A DNA stretch of 64,000 bases. It comes from Gnetum montanum. Lineage: Eukaryota > Streptophyta > Gnetopsida > Gnetales > Gnetaceae. A model generated the notes under the pieces. It searched no databases and was not told where the DNA came from. It saw only the letters and a list, made by a program, of their open reading frames with translations. The DNA lies in the NCBI GenBank assembly GCA_015680685.1, contig MNCI01036322.1:15200-79199 (forward strand), in the 5' to 3' direction. The position numbers were made by a program, and so were the translations under genes. Below, one piece after another: positions 60,685 to 64,000 of this stretch (its first letter is position 1; each line of letters starts with the position of its first letter).

Positions 60685-61477
60685 ATAACAAAAGTCTTAT
60701 TATGCATTTTGTCATAAAAGCTAATTTTTAAAAATGTTTTTGAAAGTTATAAAGTTATCAATTATCATTATAAATGACATTATAAATGTTTAAGTTGTTA
60801 AAATATTTCTCTATGGATTATTAATGAATAATTTAATCCTATGCATGAATATTTCTAAGTTCATTATTTACATGTGGTCTTATGCCTCCAAAAAAAAAGA
60901 CAAAACAAAGGTAAACTATTGGCCTTTTCACATTATTCATTAAATAACATGATATTTTAAGTTCATTATTATGCATAAGACCACTGCACTTAGAAATATT
61001 TATTCCAAATTAGCGACAACATGCCTTTATTTTGTCTTTTTTGGAGGTAGAGTAATATCATAGTTATACTCCTATTATTCATGTGTAGGACCATATTATT
61101 CAGAATCAATGATAATATGTCTTTTCTAGCCATCAAAAGCATGTACAAATGCTAGTCCCTCAAAGCCTAAGTTGTAGTTCAAGTTTTAGTAACTAGATAA
61201 GATAGTTTTTTACTTAAGTTAAGCCATTTAACCATTTTTACTAGCATATGAAAGGAGTGTTCCTAAGGTTGCAACATATTTTTAATTGATGGTCAACTGA
61301 GGAAAAATCTATTATCTTTCCATATATTGATTTTACTTTTTCAATGTACTCATTTGAATCTCTAGCTATGTCATTTTTGAAGATTTAACCCTCTTCCTTA
61401 CAAAATTATTAATTAAATAGATGTCATTTCATATCTACATGGATATATAAACGTTGCCTTGATGTTTAAAAGAGGGG
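60685..61477. other. AT-rich sequence with a foldback structure
   Basis: There is no coding domain. Two segments are repeated in inverted orientation: 60847-60885 against 60973-61005, and 60885-60911 against 61024-61048 (both hold 'cctccaaaaaa' with 'gacaaaa' or the reverse). The order of the arms is not that of a simple palindrome. Confidence 0.5.
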
Positions 61478-61560
61478 CATGGTAGAAAAGCTAAAATTGT
61501 GTTTAGTGGTAAAATTTCGACTTGGAAGCTTTGAGTTATAGGTTCAATTTTGATAAGAAA
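61478..61560 (+). mobile_element. SINE-like tRNA-derived fragment
   Basis: A box A-like 'gtttagtggtaaaat' and a box B-like 'ataggttcaattttg' are about 40 bp apart, the spacing expected for a tRNA-derived polymerase III promoter. The clover leaf is not intact and the sequence runs into AT-rich DNA. Not a functional tRNA gene. Confidence 0.4.
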
Positions 61561-61667
61561 TGTTGATTCATAAAGTTTTAATTAAATTATATTACCTTTT
61601 TAACAAAATATTATAATTTGTGGTGGTATGTATCATTTTCCACCCTGAATAAGGATATTTCTAGAAT

Positions 61668-61785
61668 TTGAAATACTTGAAACATAGATACCCCCCAAGA
61701 TTTATAGAAGTTTATAACTTAGTGCTACCTAGTAGAATTGAACCTATGACCTAAAGTTACCTAGTAGATTTTTCTTTAAAACAGT
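61668..61785 (-). mobile_element. SINE-like fragment beside the long repeat
   Basis: On the minus strand 'cataggttcaattctac' is a good box B-like motif, followed by 'taggtagcac', 'gttataaactt' and 'ataaatcttgggg', as in 2863-2990. It ends exactly where the long direct repeat begins (61786). Confidence 0.45.
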
Positions 61786-64000
61786 GGTTAGGTTGGTAAA
61801 AAAATACTTTTATTTATCCTCAATGGCTAAAGATGAATAAAATAAAAATACTAGAAGTTTTAGATTTACTATAGTGATGATTGAATTTAATTTCTATAAT
61901 TTATTTTTTAAAATAAGGTAAGAGATTTTGGAAAAAGACTTTGATTTGGTACATGTGATAAGTTATCTTTCATACCAAAATCCAAGTAAAAAATTTAATA
62001 TAAAATTGTAAAATCAATAACACCCATTTTTTTAAAAGAAAAATTGAAAAAATCATATCTATAGTGATACTCATTTATGTCGATAAGTTTAAGATGTTGA
62101 ATAAATTTATTAGTTGAATTTCCACTTGTGTCATAACCCATTTGTCCATTTGTATACATTTTACCTATGATATTGTGTTGATGCATACATCCTAAGTAAA
62201 TATTGCTTCAAAAATGAAAAGGTAACAACAATCTCTAGCAATATAATTAATGAAGGATCAACCAACTCCTATTTCATCAAAAGATACCTTTGTAACCTAG
62301 GTCTTCAAATTTTAATGAGGAACATTTTTGTTGTTTTTTAGTTATTTACCTCAACTTTCCCTAGTTCATTGGCTTACATTCTATTATCAACCTACCAATT
62401 CAATGTAATACTATTATGATTTTGCTAATTTTTAAATATAATATTATCACCTTCTACCTTAAAAATACTTAAAAATTAGCAAAGTTAAGACAAAACACAT
62501 TGAATGCAATTTCAGTGAAAGTATTAGGACTAGAATAAATGTAACAATTCAAGGCCAAAAAGTCCATTATTCTAAACAATTTTGCTACTTAAGATCAATG
62601 CCCTAATTGGATGGTGAAATTGATATTGTTTTTTTTCTTTAGGATGGCATTGTTATGTAGGTTGTTGGAGGAGGTGTTGGACAAAACAAAATTAGGTTAA
62701 GAATAAAAAAAATATATATTAGCATATCCCATAAATAACAAAGAAACTCCAAAAACAAAAATGAAAAGAAAAGGCCCAACAATTTTGCAAATTCCCTTGC
62801 AAGTTTTCATCCTTATAACTAATCCTAAAAAGCCTCCTCTATGGGGTAGGAAAATCCTCCTCTCACTTCTTACTATAGGCTTTCTTGTTAATAGATAGAA
62901 AGAGTGAAATAAAGATACAAGATGAAAAATAAAGAGCAACAAAAAGGTGTAAGCATAAAATAAGTAAAGTTTCTAGTAACACTACTAGTTAAAGGTTCCA
63001 GTACCCTCTAATAAAGTGCTGAAACTTGAACCTTGACTTACAAAATAAAATGTTTAATAATATTTATTTTTTGAAGCATGTTGAACTCATTATAATTAGA
63101 TACATGATTGTAAAAGATAGCATATCTATTTTTCTAAATAACATACAAAATGTAAGGATCCAAACACTTCCATATAACAAGCAACTTTGTAAGAAGTAGA
63201 GATGTTTTTATACTCTTAGGAAAATTTAATTTGTTAAGGTCAATGTTATGGGGATTATCACATAATTCAAAACATAAAATTAATATCCTTATCACATTTT
63301 TACTTCATAATATTCATTTGGATTTTTTTTTTCTCAATCTTCCTTTTGGTACTACTTTTGTTGTAACTCACTGTGTGTTATGAACACCTTTATCTCAGTT
63401 GTTATTAGTAACCTATGTCGTATTATGAATAATTTTGTTCTAGCTTGTCACAAGAAAATTTTATACTTCACTAAGTTCTTAATGAACTCAAATTCATGTT
63501 GTCCAATGTACTTCATTAAGTTCCTTTTAAACTTAACTTTCCAAAATTCTCTCATACTTTGGTCAATCATGACTAATAACTTTAGTATGTTTATGGATTA
63601 GATCTTCATAAGCCTACATTATTTTATTCTATTGTAACCTTTCAAACAAGTTTATATTCTTATCTAATAAAATTGGCCAATATACATATGATACAACTTG
63701 AATATTCTCTTCTTCTTTAAAAACACTAGATCTTGTATTGCAAGGATCACCATTGTCTTTTATAGTACTTGCTCATTAGTTCTCCTAGTACAAATAATTA
63801 CTTCTTAGTCATCTTAGTATTATATATATTCATACAAATATTACTACAAACTTCCTTTTCTGAAGACTAATTCTTGTTTTGAGACTCCATTCCTTTCTTA
63901 TGCTTATGCTTATTCTGCTTCTTTTATTATTTCACTTTCTCTACTTCAATTTTTTCTACTTACTTTTGGATTTGAACTTCATCCTTATATTTCATAAAGA
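61786..64000. repeat. Long direct repeat, copy 2 (cut by window end)
   Basis: This matches 162-2374 throughout, in the same orientation, with about 97 percent identity in the part I counted. Small indels and substitutions are spread evenly. It begins with 'tggttaggttgg', the same left boundary as copy 1, preceded by unrelated sequence, so that boundary looks genuine. Confidence 0.9.

Noticed and set aside
61478-61560. Possible functional tRNA gene
   Set aside because: Box-like motifs are present but no acceptor stem or clover leaf can be formed; treated as a SINE-like fragment.

Overview
This window looks like plant nuclear DNA, probably from a species with a large, repeat-rich genome. The evidence is nested Ty3/gypsy and Ty1/copia LTR retrotransposons of plant type, a plant-type PDR/ABCG transporter fragment and a plant-style multi-exon gene with short GT-AG introns. 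The heavy decay (frameshifts and many in-frame stops) suits an old, slowly purged genome such as a gymnosperm, but the species cannot be named from the sequence. I found no intact host gene, no tRNA or rRNA gene and no CRISPR array.

Layout. Both ends of the window (162-2374 and 61786-64000) carry the same direct repeat of at least 2.2 kb; its first 154 bp are also duplicated at 1-154 beside a single N. A plus-strand gypsy fragment (element Z: LTR, PBS, gag) lies at 4027-6170. It abuts a minus-strand gypsy element of the same family (Y: 6190-6822, continued at 33690-38540). Element A (minus strand, 6823-33689, Athila-like by its PBS and integrase) is inserted in the 3' UTR of Y. Element B (minus strand, 7605-24421, 16.8 kb, Tat/Ogre-like) is inserted in the 3' LTR of A, with a diverged 5-bp target duplication. 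A solo LTR (37351-38231) interrupts the Y protease. The region 38541-48023 is mostly unrecognised, but holds a PDR/ABCG transporter pseudogene (about 42300-43060) and a 32-bp minisatellite (44487-44711). A copia element D (plus strand) is split inside gag by element C (48143-57118, minus strand, perfect ATGTT target duplication); C has gag but no pol and carries an extra ORF. D then runs into a minus-strand gypsy fragment E (58640-59750), which holds a solo LTR (59751-60684, perfect ATAAC duplication).

Most notable content. Between protease and reverse transcriptase of B, where Ogre elements have their intron, lies a gene on the opposite strand (13916-18365). It can be traced through 8 exons and 7 GT-AG introns whose phases all agree, from an ATG to a terminal stop, coding about 1,100 residues. 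Its N-terminal third resembles a plant FCP1/NIF-type HAD phosphatase domain; the rest has a plant transposon-associated type of domain, a coiled coil and an acidic tail. It is broken by about 14 stops and one 2-bp shift. On both sides of this gene, and in the 3' UTR of B, are arrays of small hairpins whose stems vary by compensatory changes around a 6-base loop. The B LTRs hold a second, different hairpin family. Element C independently carries an extra ORF that looks like the same transposon-associated domain plus coiled coil, in sense orientation.

All assignments were made by reading translations and motifs by eye; no database search was run.
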